From JBFMCT01 sp046565765 (GTDB taxonomy: Bacteria > Actinomycetota > Acidimicrobiia > Acidimicrobiales > AC-14): a DNA stretch of 19,950 nt. The notes beneath the pieces were generated by a model. The model had not been told where the DNA came from, searched no databases, and saw only the letters and a program-made list of their open reading frames with translations. Below, piece after piece: positions 1 to 8,055 of the stretch. The stretch spans positions 1 through 19,950 of the forward strand of contig JBKHXX010000003.1 in the NCBI GenBank assembly GCA_046565765.1. The letters run 5' to 3'. The position numbers were made by a program, and so were the translations under genes. Within the stretch, counting starts at the first letter, position 1, and each line of letters begins with the position of its first letter.

Positions 1-5
1 GGAGG

Positions 6-767
6 TCAGCACCCCCCGCCCGGAGTGGGACGGTCCGGGATGGTGGGGTCGTCCACCTCGATGTGGACGTGGGGCCACGGCGGCGTGGCCGCCCCCTCCT
101 CTACCTGGGAGGCGAACGGCAGGCGGGTGGCCCGGGATGCCACGACCGTCTTGCCCGCTTCCACCCGCATGCCGGGCCGCTGGCGCACCCCGTCGATGTG
201 GAGCAGCTTCACCTGCCAGCCGGGATGGTCATCGGGTTCGATGATGAGGAAGTCGTCGGAGTGGCGGCAGTACAGGACGTAGGTGCCGGAGAACAGCACC
301 GTGCCCGTCACGGGGGCCCGGATCTCGGCGTCGGGGTCGACCTGCACGTCGGCCGCCCCCATCGAGTTGGTGTCGCGGCTGCGTCCCTCCATGACGAACC
401 AGGCGGCCGACGTGGCGACGGGCTCCAGGGGCCGGGCCCCGTCGAGGTTGGACTCGTGGTAGCCGATCCGCTCCACCCGGTTGGCGGGGTGGAGGAGGGT
501 GACGCCGCCCACGGTGGCGAAGGGCGTGTAGGGCTGCTGGTACACCGTCCGCCCGCCGGACACGACCACGGTGACGGTCGTGGTGGTCGTGGTGGAGGTT
601 GTGGTCGACGTGCTCGTCGAGGTCGAGGTTGACGTCGACGTCGAGGTCGACGAGGTCGACGTAGTGGTCTCCGCCGCTCCTGAGACCACTTCGCCGCTCT
701 CGCCTGCGTCGGCGCAGCCCGCCGCGGTCAGGGCCAGGGCGGCCACCAGCCAGATCGTCCTCCGCAC
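6..767 (-). CDS. Lipoprotein with Thr/Ser linker and degenerate LytM/M23-like domain
   Basis: This is a predicted secreted lipoprotein of 253 residues. I chose the GTG at 767 because it begins a typical signal peptide (MRRT, then a hydrophobic stretch) ending in a lipobox-like TAAGC with Cys18. It also starts 2 nt after the proS stop, and the open frame upstream only overlaps proS. Residues 34-64 are 31 consecutive Thr/Ser, a likely extracellular linker. The C-terminal half resembles an M23/LytM beta-fold: 'APVTGTV' near 151-157, 'LLHI' with His190, and 'HVH' at 233-235. The usual first zinc motif HxxxD appears as 'MGAAD' (136-140), so the first His is missing and peptidase activity is doubtful. 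It may bind cell wall or regulate another enzyme. The stop lies 6 bases from the window edge and the gene is complete. The lipoprotein call is firm and the M23 relation is moderate. Confidence 0.72.
   Translation of the reverse strand: MRRTIWLVAALALTAAGCADAGESGEVVSGAAETTTSTSSTSTSTSTSTSTSTSTTTSTTTTTTVTVVVSGGRTVYQQPYTPFATVGGVTLLHPANRVERIGYHESNLDGARPLEPVATSAAWFVMEGRSRDTNSMGAADVQVDPDAEIRAPVTGTVLFSGTYVLYCRHSDDFLIIEPDDHPGWQVKLLHIDGVRQRPGMRVEAGKTVVASRATRLPFASQVEEGAATPPWPHVHIEVDDPTIPDRPTPGGGC
576..668 (-). repeat. Low-complexity Thr/Ser-coding tract
   Basis: This 93-bp stretch encodes 31 uninterrupted Thr or Ser residues of the lipoprotein. On the plus strand it reads as runs of GTCGAC, GTCGAGGTC and GTGGTC units. 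The codons are mixed, so this is an imperfect repeat that could vary in length by slippage or recombination. It probably forms a flexible, possibly glycosylated, spacer between the lipid anchor and the C-terminal domain. Confidence 0.8.
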
Positions 768-769
768 GA

Positions 770-2176
770 CTAGTAGGCCTTGGCCACCGTTGCCACCAGG
801 CCGGGCTCGGACGAGGAGCCGGGCAGGCCGCCGTCCTCCCGCTGCAGGCACCGCACCGAGACGGCCGAGGTGTTGAGCTCCTTCTCGGCGTCGCGGACGG
901 TGTCCCACGGCAGCCGGGCGAACCCGCTCGCGGCCGCCTCCACCGCCTCGTCGACCGTCGACACCTGGGCGGTGCGCTCCTCGCGGCGGGCCAGGGCCTG
1001 GGCGTGCAGCACGGACTGGACCTCCTCCTGCAGCGCCGTCACCCGGGCCGCCACCCCGTCCAGCCCGACCTGCTCCTTGGACTTGTCGTCGCGGCGAGCG
1101 ACGGTGACGACGCCCTCCGCCAGGTCGCGGGGCCCGACCTCGACCCGGATGGGGACGCCCTTCAGTTCCCAGTCGACGGTGCGCCGGCCGAAGGACGTGC
1201 CGGTGCGGTCGTCGAGCTCGACCCGCAGCCCCGTGCCGGCCAGCTCGGCGGCCAGCCGGGCGGCCGCCTCACCGGCGCCGTCCTCGCCCTTGACCAGCAC
1301 CACCACGGCCTGGACGGGCGCCAGCCGGGGCGGCAGGCGCAGGCCGTCGTCGTCGCCGTGGGCCATGATCAGCGCCCCGACCAGGCGGGTGGACACGCCC
1401 CACGACGTCTGCCAGGCGAACTCGTTGGCCCCCGACGGGTCCTGGAACTGGATGCCGAAGGCCTTGGCGAAGTTCTGGCCCAGCTCGTGGCTGGTGCCCA
1501 TCTGCAGCGCCTTGCCGTCGCCCATCATCCCCTCGATGGTGTACGTGGCGTCGGCGCCGGCGAAGCGCTCCTGCTCGGTCTTGCGTCCCACCACCACCGG
1601 GATACCCAGGACGTTGACCGCGAAGTCGGTGTACACGTCGTCGAGGATGCGCACCGCGTAGGCCTTGGCGTCCTCCTGGGTGGCGTGGGCGGTGTGGCCC
1701 TCCTGCCAGAGGAACTCGGTGGTGCGCAGGAACACCCGGGGGCGCAGCTCCCAGCGCACCACGTTGGCCCACTGGTTGATGAGCAGGGGAAGGTCCCGGT
1801 GGCTCTGCACCCACTTGGCGAAGAACACGTTGATGATCGTCTCGCTGGTGGGGCGCACGACCGCCGCCTCCTCCAGCTCCTTGCCGCCCCCGTGGGTGAC
1901 GACGGCCAGCTCGGGGCTGAACCCCTCGACGTGCTGGGCCTCCTTGCGCAGGTAGGACTCGGGGATGAACAGCGGGAAGTAGGCGTTGCGGGCGCCGGCC
2001 GCCTTGATGCGGTCGTCGAGCTCCCGCTGCATCCGCTCCCAGATGGCGTAGCCGTAGGGGCGGATGACCATCGTGCCCCGGACCGGGCCGTTGTCGGCCA
2101 GCTCGGCCTTGGCCACGACGTCCTGGTACCACTGGGGGAAGTTGTCGGATTGCGGCGTCAGAACACGTTGGGCCAT
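770..2176 (-). CDS. proS: Prolyl-tRNA synthetase, archaeal/eukaryotic-type short form
   Basis: This 468-residue class II aminoacyl-tRNA synthetase attaches proline to tRNA-Pro in the cytoplasm. Visible motifs are 'RPTSET' (108-113), class II motif 2 'RTTEFLWQEGHTAH' (151-164), and motif 3 'GVSTRLVGALIMAHGDD' (260-276), which carries the ATP-binding Arg. An anticodon-binding domain follows from about 285 to 390, then a C-terminal domain ending in Ala-Tyr. This is the short form without the bacterial editing insertion between motifs 2 and 3. Family members often bind zinc through several C-terminal cysteines, but only Cys443 is present, so that zinc site appears lost. The ATG at 2176 gives the expected N-terminus. 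The start is 26 bp from the divergent gltX start, and the lipoprotein gene follows 2 nt after the stop. Confidence 0.96.
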   Translation of the reverse strand: MAQRVLTPQSDNFPQWYQDVVAKAELADNGPVRGTMVIRPYGYAIWERMQRELDDRIKAAGARNAYFPLFIPESYLRKEAQHVEGFSPELAVVTHGGGKELEEAAVVRPTSETIINVFFAKWVQSHRDLPLLINQWANVVRWELRPRVFLRTTEFLWQEGHTAHATQEDAKAYAVRILDDVYTDFAVNVLGIPVVVGRKTEQERFAGADATYTIEGMMGDGKALQMGTSHELGQNFAKAFGIQFQDPSGANEFAWQTSWGVSTRLVGALIMAHGDDDGLRLPPRLAPVQAVVVLVKGEDGAGEAAARLAAELAGTGLRVELDDRTGTSFGRRTVDWELKGVPIRVEVGPRDLAEGVVTVARRDDKSKEQVGLDGVAARVTALQEEVQSVLHAQALARREERTAQVSTVDEAVEAAASGFARLPWDTVRDAEKELNTSAVSVRCLQREDGGLPGSSSEPGLVATVAKAY

Positions 2177-2202
2177 GGGACCCCGAGGCTACCGTCGGGC
2201 CC

Positions 2203-3591
2203 GTGCCACCCCGGGTCCGTTTCGCCCCCGCCCCCACCGGCTACCTCCACGTGGGCGGCGCCTGGCTGGCCCTCTACAACTGGATGTTCGCCCGCCGACA
2301 CGGCGGCACGCTGGTCCTGCGCATCGAGGACACCGACGCCGCCCGCTCGACCGACGAGTCCGTCGAGGCCATGGGCCGGGGGCTGCACTGGCTGGGGATC
2401 GACTGGGACGAGGGCCCGTTCCGCCAGAGCGAGCGGTTCGACCGCTACCGGGAGGGTGTCGAGACGCTCCTGGGTGCAGGGCTGGCCTACTACTGCGAGT
2501 GCACGAGCGAGGACCTCAAGGCCCGGGGGGCCCCTGCCTACGACGGCTACTGCCGGCAGCGGGGGCTGGGGCCGGGACCGGGCCGGGCCGTTCGTTCTCG
2601 CACCCCCGACGAGGGCACGACCGTCGTCCACGACGTCATCCGGGGCGACATCCCCTTCGAGCACGCCCTGCTCGAGGACTTCGTGATCGTCCGCTCCGAC
2701 GGCTCGCCCGGCTTCTACCTGCCCAACGCCATGGACGACCTGGACATGGGGATCACCCACGTGATCCGGGGCGAGGACCTGCTCTCGTCCACCCCGCGGG
2801 TGCTGCTCCTGCGCCGGGCCCTCACCTCCGAGCCCGACCCGGTCTACGCCCACCTCCCGCTGCTGGTCGACGAGCGGCGCCGCAAGCTGTCCAAGCGGTA
2901 CCACTCGGTGGCGGTGGAGGAGTACCGCAGCAAGGGCTACCTGTCCCAAGCGTTGCGCAACTACCTCGCCCTGCTGGGCTGGTCGCCCCGCGACGGGCGG
3001 GAGATCCTGCCCATCGACGAGATGGTCGCCCAGTTCGCGCTGGAGGACGTCAACCCGTCGCCCGCCTTCTTCGACCACCAGAAGCTCGACCACGTCAACG
3101 CCGAATACATCCGGGCCCTGCCGGTGGGCATGTTCGTGCGGGAGTCGCTGCCGTGGCTGGAGTCGGAGTCGCCGTGGCCGCCCGAACGGTTCGACCTGGG
3201 AAGGTTCAAGACCGTGGCGCCCCACGTGCAGGAGCGGGTGCGCACCCTCTCGGAGGTGCCCGCCCTGGTCGACTTCCTGTTCCTCGAGGAGCCCGAGGTC
3301 GACCAGGCCTCGTGGGACAAGGTCATGGCCGACCCCGTGGCGGCGGGCGTGTTGGACGACGCCATCGAGGGGTACTCCTCCGCGGAATGGACGGCTCCCA
3401 CCCTCCACGAGCTGACGCGCGCCGTCGCCGACCGTCACGGGCTCAAGCTGGGCAAGGCCCAGGCGCCCATCCGGGTGGCCGTCACCGGGCGGTCGGTGGG
3501 GCCCCCGCTGTTCGAGTCCCTCGAGGCGTTGGGTCGAGACCAGACCCTGGCCCGCCTGCGCCGGGCCAGGAGCCGCCTGGGGGTGGAGTGA
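2203..3591 (+). CDS. gltX: Glutamate--tRNA ligase
   Basis: This is a 462-residue class I aminoacyl-tRNA synthetase. The GTG start places the HIGH-type motif ('FAPAPTGYLHVGGAW', 7-21) directly at the N-terminus, as expected for GluRS. The KMSKS equivalent is 'KLSKR' (228-232). Cys98, Cys100 and Cys117 lie where many bacterial GluRS carry a zinc site. The segment 'LPNAMDDLDMGITHVIRGEDLLSSTPR' (173-199, cited by position) is a conserved catalytic-core region. The C-terminal anticodon-binding helices end at the TGA at 3589-3591, which overlaps the next GTG by 4 bp. Whether it is discriminating, or also charges tRNA-Gln for GatCAB, cannot be told from the sequence. No clear Shine-Dalgarno precedes it, and the 26-bp gap to proS favours a very short leader. 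Confidence 0.97.
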   Translation: MPPRVRFAPAPTGYLHVGGAWLALYNWMFARRHGGTLVLRIEDTDAARSTDESVEAMGRGLHWLGIDWDEGPFRQSERFDRYREGVETLLGAGLAYYCECTSEDLKARGAPAYDGYCRQRGLGPGPGRAVRSRTPDEGTTVVHDVIRGDIPFEHALLEDFVIVRSDGSPGFYLPNAMDDLDMGITHVIRGEDLLSSTPRVLLLRRALTSEPDPVYAHLPLLVDERRRKLSKRYHSVAVEEYRSKGYLSQALRNYLALLGWSPRDGREILPIDEMVAQFALEDVNPSPAFFDHQKLDHVNAEYIRALPVGMFVRESLPWLESESPWPPERFDLGRFKTVAPHVQERVRTLSEVPALVDFLFLEEPEVDQASWDKVMADPVAAGVLDDAIEGYSSAEWTAPTLHELTRAVADRHGLKLGKAQAPIRVAVTGRSVGPPLFESLEALGRDQTLARLRRARSRLGVE

Positions 3592-4217
3592 TCCGCCTGC
3601 TCAAGTGGACGATCCTGGCCGCCTTCCTGCTGGTGGCCTACCTGGCGTTCACGTTCCTGCAGGTCTGGACCGCGTCCCGGCGGGACGCGGCCCGCAGCGC
3701 CGACGCCATCGTCGTGCTCGGAGCGGCCCAGTTCAACGGCAGGCCGTCGAACATCCTGCGGGCCCGCCTCGACCACGCCTACGACCTGTATGAGCGGGAC
3801 CTGGCCCCCGTGATCGTGGTGACCGGCGGCAAGCAGCCGGGTGATGAGTTCACCGAGGCGAGCGCCTCGGCCAGCTACCTGCACTCCAAGGGCGTGCCCG
3901 ACGAGGACATCCTGCGCGAGGTGGAGGGCACCAACTCGTTCGAGTCGCTGGCGGCCGCGGCCGGCTTCATGAAGGAACGGGGCATCAGCACCGTGCTGCT
4001 GGTGTCGGATCCGTTCCACTCCTTCCGTATCGACGCCATCACCGCCGAGCTGGGCCTCGACGGCCACCCGTCGCCGACGCGCACGAGTCCCATCGTCGGG
4101 GTGAGCGCGGCCCGCCATCTCCTGCGGGAGACGGCGGCGGTGGCGGTGGGCCGCATCATCGGCTACCGGCGGGAGGCCGGCATCAACCGGGCCGTCGAGA
4201 CCGAGCTGCAGGGCTAG
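3588..4217 (+). CDS. YdcF/SanA/ElyC-like DUF218 membrane-anchored protein
   Basis: This is a 209-residue protein with one N-terminal membrane helix (about 6-24) and a DUF218 domain facing outside. Supporting motifs are 'ADAIVVLGAAQFNGRPSNILRARLDHA' (38-64, cited by position), 'VIVVTGG' (75-81), an acidic patch with Glu87 and Glu90, 'EGTNSFESL' (113-121) and 'VSDPFHSFR' (139-147). All are typical of the YdcF/SanA/ElyC group. Some relatives act in envelope integrity or undecaprenyl-phosphate-linked wall synthesis, but the reaction is generally unknown. The GTG at 3588 overlaps the gltX TGA as GTGA and has a purine-rich GGGGGTGGA just upstream, so translational coupling is likely. The family call is firm and the function is unknown. 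Confidence 0.88.
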   Translation: MIRLLKWTILAAFLLVAYLAFTFLQVWTASRRDAARSADAIVVLGAAQFNGRPSNILRARLDHAYDLYERDLAPVIVVTGGKQPGDEFTEASASASYLHSKGVPDEDILREVEGTNSFESLAAAAGFMKERGISTVLLVSDPFHSFRIDAITAELGLDGHPSPTRTSPIVGVSAARHLLRETAAVAVGRIIGYRREAGINRAVETELQG

Positions 4218-4224
4218 CCCCGGC

Positions 4225-5547
4225 GTGGCCGACGCCGGGCCGGTCGTGCTCGGACTCGACGTGGGCACGACGGGCACCAAGGCCGTCGTGGTCGACGAGT
4301 CGGGCGCCGAGGTGGGCCGGGCCGCGGTGCCGACCCCGTTCACCTGCGGGGAGCGGGTGGAGATGGACGTCGACGCCCTGCGGGGGTGCGTGGCCGAGGT
4401 GCTGGGCGCGCTGGGAGGGGTGCGAGCACGGGTGGCGGGCGTGGGCGTGGCCGGGCTGGCCGAGTCGGGGGCGCCCCTCGACCGGTCGGGCCGCCCGCTT
4501 GCGCCCATCGTCGGCTGGCACGACCCGCGAGGCCAGGAGGCGGTCGACGAGCTGGAGCGGCGGCTCGGCCCGGACCTGGAGCTGCGGATCGGCCAACGCC
4601 TCCGGCCCATCCTGACCGCGGCCAAGCTGGGGTGGCTGGTCGAGCACGGGTTGGCCGGCGCCGTCCGGTGGCTGGGCGTGCCCGAGCTGGTCGTCCATGC
4701 ACTGACGGGGGCAGAGGCGACCGAGCGGTCCCTGGCCGCCAGGACGGGCTGCTACGACGTAGGTGCGTTGGAGTGGATGCCGGAGGTGGGCCACGTCCTC
4801 GGCTTCGACGTCTCTGTCTTCCCGCCCATCGAGCGGGCCGGCGCGGTGGTGGGGCGGACGTCGGAGGCCGGCGCTCGGTGGTCGGGACTGCCGGCCGGCA
4901 TCCCGGTCACCCTCGCCGGCCACGACCACCTGACCGGCATGGTGGGAGCGGGCGTGGGGCCGGGCGAGGTGGGCAACTCGGTGGGCACGGCCGAGACGCT
5001 GGTGGCCCGGTGGGCCACCCTTCCCGACGTGGCCGCAGCCGGTCCCGTGCGGGTGGCGGTGACGCTCCATCCCGACGGGGAGTCGTGGGCGGCGCTGGTG
5101 AGCGCGGTCCGGTCGGGCGTCGTGCTGGAGGCCGCGGTCCGCCGGCTGGGCCTCCCGCCCGCCGAGCTGGATGCGGCGGCGGCCGGCGCCTCGCCTGCCG
5201 ACGTGGGCGACGCCGTCGACCGGCTCCTTGCGGGCGAGGAGGCCGAGCTCGACCGCGACCGTGCCGGGGAGGTGTGGGCGGGGCTGCTGCGGGCGTTGGC
5301 AGGCCGGACGGCGGACGCCTACCGACGGCTGGAGCAGGTTCTGGGCCCGGCCGACAAGGTCGTGGTCTTCGGCGGCGGCAGCGTGAGCGACCCGTGGCTC
5401 AAGGCCAAGGAGGCCGCCCTCCCCGTGCCCCTACGCCGGGCGCCGGTGACCGACGCAGTGGGCAGGGGGGCGGCGCTCTACGGCGGGGTCGCCGCCGGTT
5501 GGTGGCCTGCACCGGTGGGCGCACAGCGAGGGCCTTCCCAGGACTGA
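4225..5547 (+). CDS. FGGY-family carbohydrate kinase
   Basis: This 440-residue protein is an ATP-dependent sugar kinase of the FGGY family (xylulokinase/gluconokinase/glycerol kinase relatives). The N-terminal phosphate loop is 'GLDVGTTGTK' (10-19). 'GWHDPRG' (97-103) matches the sugar-contacting segment. 'AGHDHLTG' (231-238) carries the likely catalytic base Asp234. 'GNSVGTAE' (250-257) and 'VVVFGGGSVSDPWLKAKE' (379-396) are the ATPase-fold phosphate 2 and adenosine motifs. The length is slightly short for the family (about 480-520). The GTG at 4225 starts 7 bp after the DUF218 stop and lacks a strong ribosome site, so it probably shares a transcript with gltX. No transporter or sugar catabolic gene is nearby, so the substrate cannot be assigned. 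Confidence 0.9.
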   Translation: MADAGPVVLGLDVGTTGTKAVVVDESGAEVGRAAVPTPFTCGERVEMDVDALRGCVAEVLGALGGVRARVAGVGVAGLAESGAPLDRSGRPLAPIVGWHDPRGQEAVDELERRLGPDLELRIGQRLRPILTAAKLGWLVEHGLAGAVRWLGVPELVVHALTGAEATERSLAARTGCYDVGALEWMPEVGHVLGFDVSVFPPIERAGAVVGRTSEAGARWSGLPAGIPVTLAGHDHLTGMVGAGVGPGEVGNSVGTAETLVARWATLPDVAAAGPVRVAVTLHPDGESWAALVSAVRSGVVLEAAVRRLGLPPAELDAAAAGASPADVGDAVDRLLAGEEAELDRDRAGEVWAGLLRALAGRTADAYRRLEQVLGPADKVVVFGGGSVSDPWLKAKEAALPVPLRRAPVTDAVGRGAALYGGVAAGWWPAPVGAQRGPSQD

Positions 5548-5550
5548 ATC

Positions 5551-5609
5551 CGGGAGACCCCAGGCCTCAGTCGTCCCCAGCCCGATCGCCGATCGGGGCA
5601 GGTCTCCCG
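5551..5609. terminator. Nested inverted repeat in convergent gap, probable bidirectional terminator
   Basis: Between the plus-strand kinase and the minus-strand ABC-F gene, CGGGAGACC (5551-5559) pairs perfectly with GGTCTCCCG (5601-5609). Inside this sits CCCGATCG (5581-5588) followed, after one base, by CGATCGGG (5590-5597). No T-tract follows on either strand, so this is not a classic intrinsic terminator. Its position between convergent stops still makes transcript-end formation the simplest role. Confidence 0.5.
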
Positions 5610-5636
5610 ACCATCTTCCATGAACCGAACTGGTTG

Positions 5637-7256
5637 TCAGCCCAGCGTGACGGTCCGGTCGATGTGGACGGCGTCGAGCAGGCGGCGGTCGTGGGTGACG
5701 AGCACGAGGGTGCCGTCGTAGGACTCGAGGGCGGCCTCCAGCTGCTCGATGGCCGGCAGGTCGAGGTGGTTCGTGGGCTCGTCGAGCACCAAGCAGTTCA
5801 CGCCTCGCGCCATGAGCACCGCCAACGTCGCCCGTGTGCGCTCGCCGGGCGTGAGGGAGGCGGCGGGACGGCCGACGTGGTCGGCTCCCAGGCCGAACTT
5901 GGCCAGCAGCGACCGGGCCTCGGACTGCACTGTGATGCCGCTCTCGGCCGAGAAGGCGACCAGCAGCGGCGCACCCCCGCTCAGCCGCGCCCGGGACTGC
6001 TCGACCTCGCCCACCACCACGCTGGGGCCCATCCACCGTTCCCCGGCGGCCAGGGGCAGGCGGCCGAGCAGGGCCCCGAGCAGGGTGGACTTGCCGCTGG
6101 CGTTGCGGCCGAGGACGGCCAGGCGGTCGCCCCAGTGGATCTCCAGGTCGATCGGGCCCAGGCGGAACGTCCCCCGTTCGACCACCGCACCGGTCAGGCG
6201 GGCGACCACGTCGCCGCTGCGGGACGCGGTCGCCACCGAGAAGCGCAGGTCCCATCCCTCCCACGGCTTGTCGACGGTACCCAGCCGTGCGATGGCCTTC
6301 TCGGTGACGCGCACCTTGGCCGCCTGCTTCTCGGTGCGGTCGTTGAAGAAGTTCCGTTGGAGCTTGTCGTGGTCACGGGGCCGCTTCTTGGCGTTGCGCA
6401 CTCCCTGCACCGCCCACTGCCGCTGGGTGCGGGCCCGGTCCTCCAGCTCGCGCTTCTTGGCGCGGTACTCGTCGAACGCCTCCTCGGCGTGGCGGCGGGC
6501 GGTGGCCCGCTCCTCCAGGTAGGCGGCCCAGCCGCCGTCGAACAGGCGGGCGGAGTGGTCGTGGTCGTCGATCTCCAGCACCGAGGCGATCGTCCGCTCG
6601 AGGAAGGCCCGGTCGTGGGAGACGATCACCACGCCCACGCCCAACCCCTCGAGGAACCGCTCCAGGCGGTCGAGCCCGTCGAAGTCCAAGTCGTTGGTCG
6701 GCTCGTCGAGCAGGAAGAGGTCGTACTGAGACAGGAGGACGCCGGCCATCGACGTCCGGGCCGCCTGGCCGCCGGAGAGGGTGGTCATGTCCTGGTCGAG
6801 CAGGGCGCCGGCCAGCCCCAGCTCGGCCCACAGGGGACCGATGCGGCTGTCGAGGTCGGCGCCACCCAGCCCCATCCACCGGTCGAGGGCAGCGGTGTAG
6901 CGGAGGTCGGCGCCCTCCTCGCCGGCGGCCACTGCCACCGTGGCGGCGTCGAGCTCGGCGCTCGCGGCCTGGACGCCCGTCCGGCGGACGAGGAACGCCC
7001 GCACCGTCTCCCCCGGCCGGCGTTCGGGCTCCTGGGGCAGGTACCCGACGGTGGCGGTGGGCGGGGCGAGGGTGACGGTGCCGGCGTCCAGGGACTGCTG
7101 GCCGGCCAGGGCCCGCAACAGCGTCGTCTTGCCGGTGCCGTTGGGGGCGACCACGCCTACCCGGTCACCGGGCGCGATGGTCACGTCGACCCCGTCGAGG
7201 ACGAGGTGGTCGCCGAAGGAGACGGTCAGGCTGCGGGCGACGAGGGTGGCGGCCAC
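5637..7256 (-). CDS. ABC-F family ATPase (duplicated ABC domains, no membrane domain)
   Basis: This 539-residue soluble protein has two ATP-binding cassettes in tandem. Domain 1 has Walker A 'APNGTGKTT' (37-45), signature 'LSGGQ' (160-164) and Walker B 'LLDEPTN' (182-188). Domain 2 has 'GRNASGKST' (383-391), the divergent signature 'LTPGE' (468-472) and 'LVLDEPTN' (488-495). The charged inter-domain linker (about 245-325, rich in Arg/Glu/Lys) is the coiled-coil P-site tRNA interaction motif region typical of ABC-F proteins. These act on ribosomes as translation factors or antibiotic-protection proteins. The GTG at 7256 gives the expected start and lies inside the end of gpgS (31-bp overlap), so coupled translation is likely. 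Longer frames upstream are gpgS read in another frame. Whether it confers resistance or is housekeeping cannot be decided here. Confidence 0.93.
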   Translation of the reverse strand: MAATLVARSLTVSFGDHLVLDGVDVTIAPGDRVGVVAPNGTGKTTLLRALAGQQSLDAGTVTLAPPTATVGYLPQEPERRPGETVRAFLVRRTGVQAASAELDAATVAVAAGEEGADLRYTAALDRWMGLGGADLDSRIGPLWAELGLAGALLDQDMTTLSGGQAARTSMAGVLLSQYDLFLLDEPTNDLDFDGLDRLERFLEGLGVGVVIVSHDRAFLERTIASVLEIDDHDHSARLFDGGWAAYLEERATARRHAEEAFDEYRAKKRELEDRARTQRQWAVQGVRNAKKRPRDHDKLQRNFFNDRTEKQAAKVRVTEKAIARLGTVDKPWEGWDLRFSVATASRSGDVVARLTGAVVERGTFRLGPIDLEIHWGDRLAVLGRNASGKSTLLGALLGRLPLAAGERWMGPSVVVGEVEQSRARLSGGAPLLVAFSAESGITVQSEARSLLAKFGLGADHVGRPAASLTPGERTRATLAVLMARGVNCLVLDEPTNHLDLPAIEQLEAALESYDGTLVLVTHDRRLLDAVHIDRTVTLG

Positions 7257-7999
7257 CCACCCATACTGACGCGGGACATCACCGTGTCGAGCACGGCCCG
7301 GGTGTGCGGCTGCAACTCCCTGAGGGGGCGGTTGCGGTGGACGCGCTCGCCGAGGTCGGCCTCGGCGATGGCGGCCGCGCCGAAGCGGCGGTAGACGTCG
7401 ATGAGCAGGCCGATCTCGATCCCGTAGCCGTCGGCCAAGGCGATCCCGTCGAGGGCGGACCGGCGCACCGCCGACTCGCCTCCCAGCGGCTGGGCTATGG
7501 CGGCCAGGGCGGGGAAGAACCGTTCCAGCAGGGGGCGGGCCAGCAGCTCGGTGACCCGTCCGCCCTCGTCGGGGCGGCCCTGCAGAGGCCGGCGGTAGAC
7601 GGGCTTGACCAGCTGGATGGCGGGGTCGGTGAGCAGGGGCAGGACCAGGTCGGACACGAAGCGGTCCGAGAAGTTGACGACGTCGGCGTCGAGGAAGACC
7701 AGGACGTCGCCGGTGGCGGCGGCCACTGCCGCGCGTAGGGCCTGTCCCTTCCCCGGCCTGCCGGTGTTGGGGAGGACCTCGGCACCCATGCGGCGGGCGA
7801 TGGCGCCGGTGCCGTCGGTGGAGTGGTCGTCGACGACGACCACCTCGTCGAGCACCCCCGCGTCCTGCAGCCAGCCGCACACGGCCAGGACGGAGGCGAT
7901 GGTGGCAGCCTCGTTGCGGGCCGGGAGGCAGGCCGCGATGGTGCGACCGCTCTTGGCGGCGACGACGTCGGCGGCGAGTGCGGGGAGGGAGATCGACAC
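7226..7999 (-). CDS. gpgS: Glucosyl-3-phosphoglycerate synthase (GT81-like)
   Basis: This 257-residue GT-A glycosyltransferase is predicted to transfer glucose from an NDP-glucose to 3-phosphoglycerate, the first step of glucosylglycerate and methylglucose lipopolysaccharide synthesis. The match to actinobacterial GpgS is detailed: 'CLPARNE' (24-30), 'VVVDDHSTDGT' (54-64), 'PGKGQALRAA' (82-91), the metal-binding DxD as 'FLDADVVN' (102-109), 'IQLVKPVYRRPLQ' (128-140), 'GRVTELLARPLL' (147-158), 'GYGIEIGLLID' (191-201) and 'HRNRPL' (221-226). His221 corresponds to a known active-site His in mycobacterial GpgS. It is shorter than the mycobacterial enzyme (about 320), mainly at the N-terminus. The start is the GTG at 7999, preceded by a purine run AAAGAGGAG with short spacing. 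Its 3' end overlaps the ABC-F start. Confidence 0.92.
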   Translation of the reverse strand: MSISLPALAADVVAAKSGRTIAACLPARNEAATIASVLAVCGWLQDAGVLDEVVVVDDHSTDGTGAIARRMGAEVLPNTGRPGKGQALRAAVAAATGDVLVFLDADVVNFSDRFVSDLVLPLLTDPAIQLVKPVYRRPLQGRPDEGGRVTELLARPLLERFFPALAAIAQPLGGESAVRRSALDGIALADGYGIEIGLLIDVYRRFGAAAIAEADLGERVHRNRPLRELQPHTRAVLDTVMSRVSMGGWPPPSSPAA

Positions 8000-8027
8000 G
8001 GCTCCTCTTTAGCACACAGGTCTGCCC

Positions 8028-8055
8028 TTTACAGTGCGCGACCGATCGTTCTAAA
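8028..8055 (-). promoter_or_regulatory. Candidate gpgS promoter
   Basis: On the minus strand, TTTAGA (8055-8050) and TGTAAA (8033-8028) are separated by 16 bp. Each matches four of six sigma-70/SigA consensus positions. Transcription would begin near 8021, leaving a leader of about 20 nt with the AGAGGAG purine run before the GTG at 7999. The same bases overlap the folE promoter on the other strand. This is inference from motif spacing only. Confidence 0.4.

Noticed and set aside
576..668. CRISPR or tandem-repeat array
   Set aside because: The repeat units are short and imperfect, and lie wholly inside a coding sequence as Thr/Ser codons. There are no spacers.
1004..2686. A 560-residue open frame antisense to proS running into gltX
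   Set aside because: Both opposite and alternative frames hold clear synthetases, and this product shows only compositional bias.
4386..7394. A 1002-residue open frame on the plus strand
   Set aside because: It runs through the FGGY kinase and antisense to the ABC-F and gpgS genes. Its product is Gly/Arg-rich without a domain, which is expected from stop-poor high-GC DNA.
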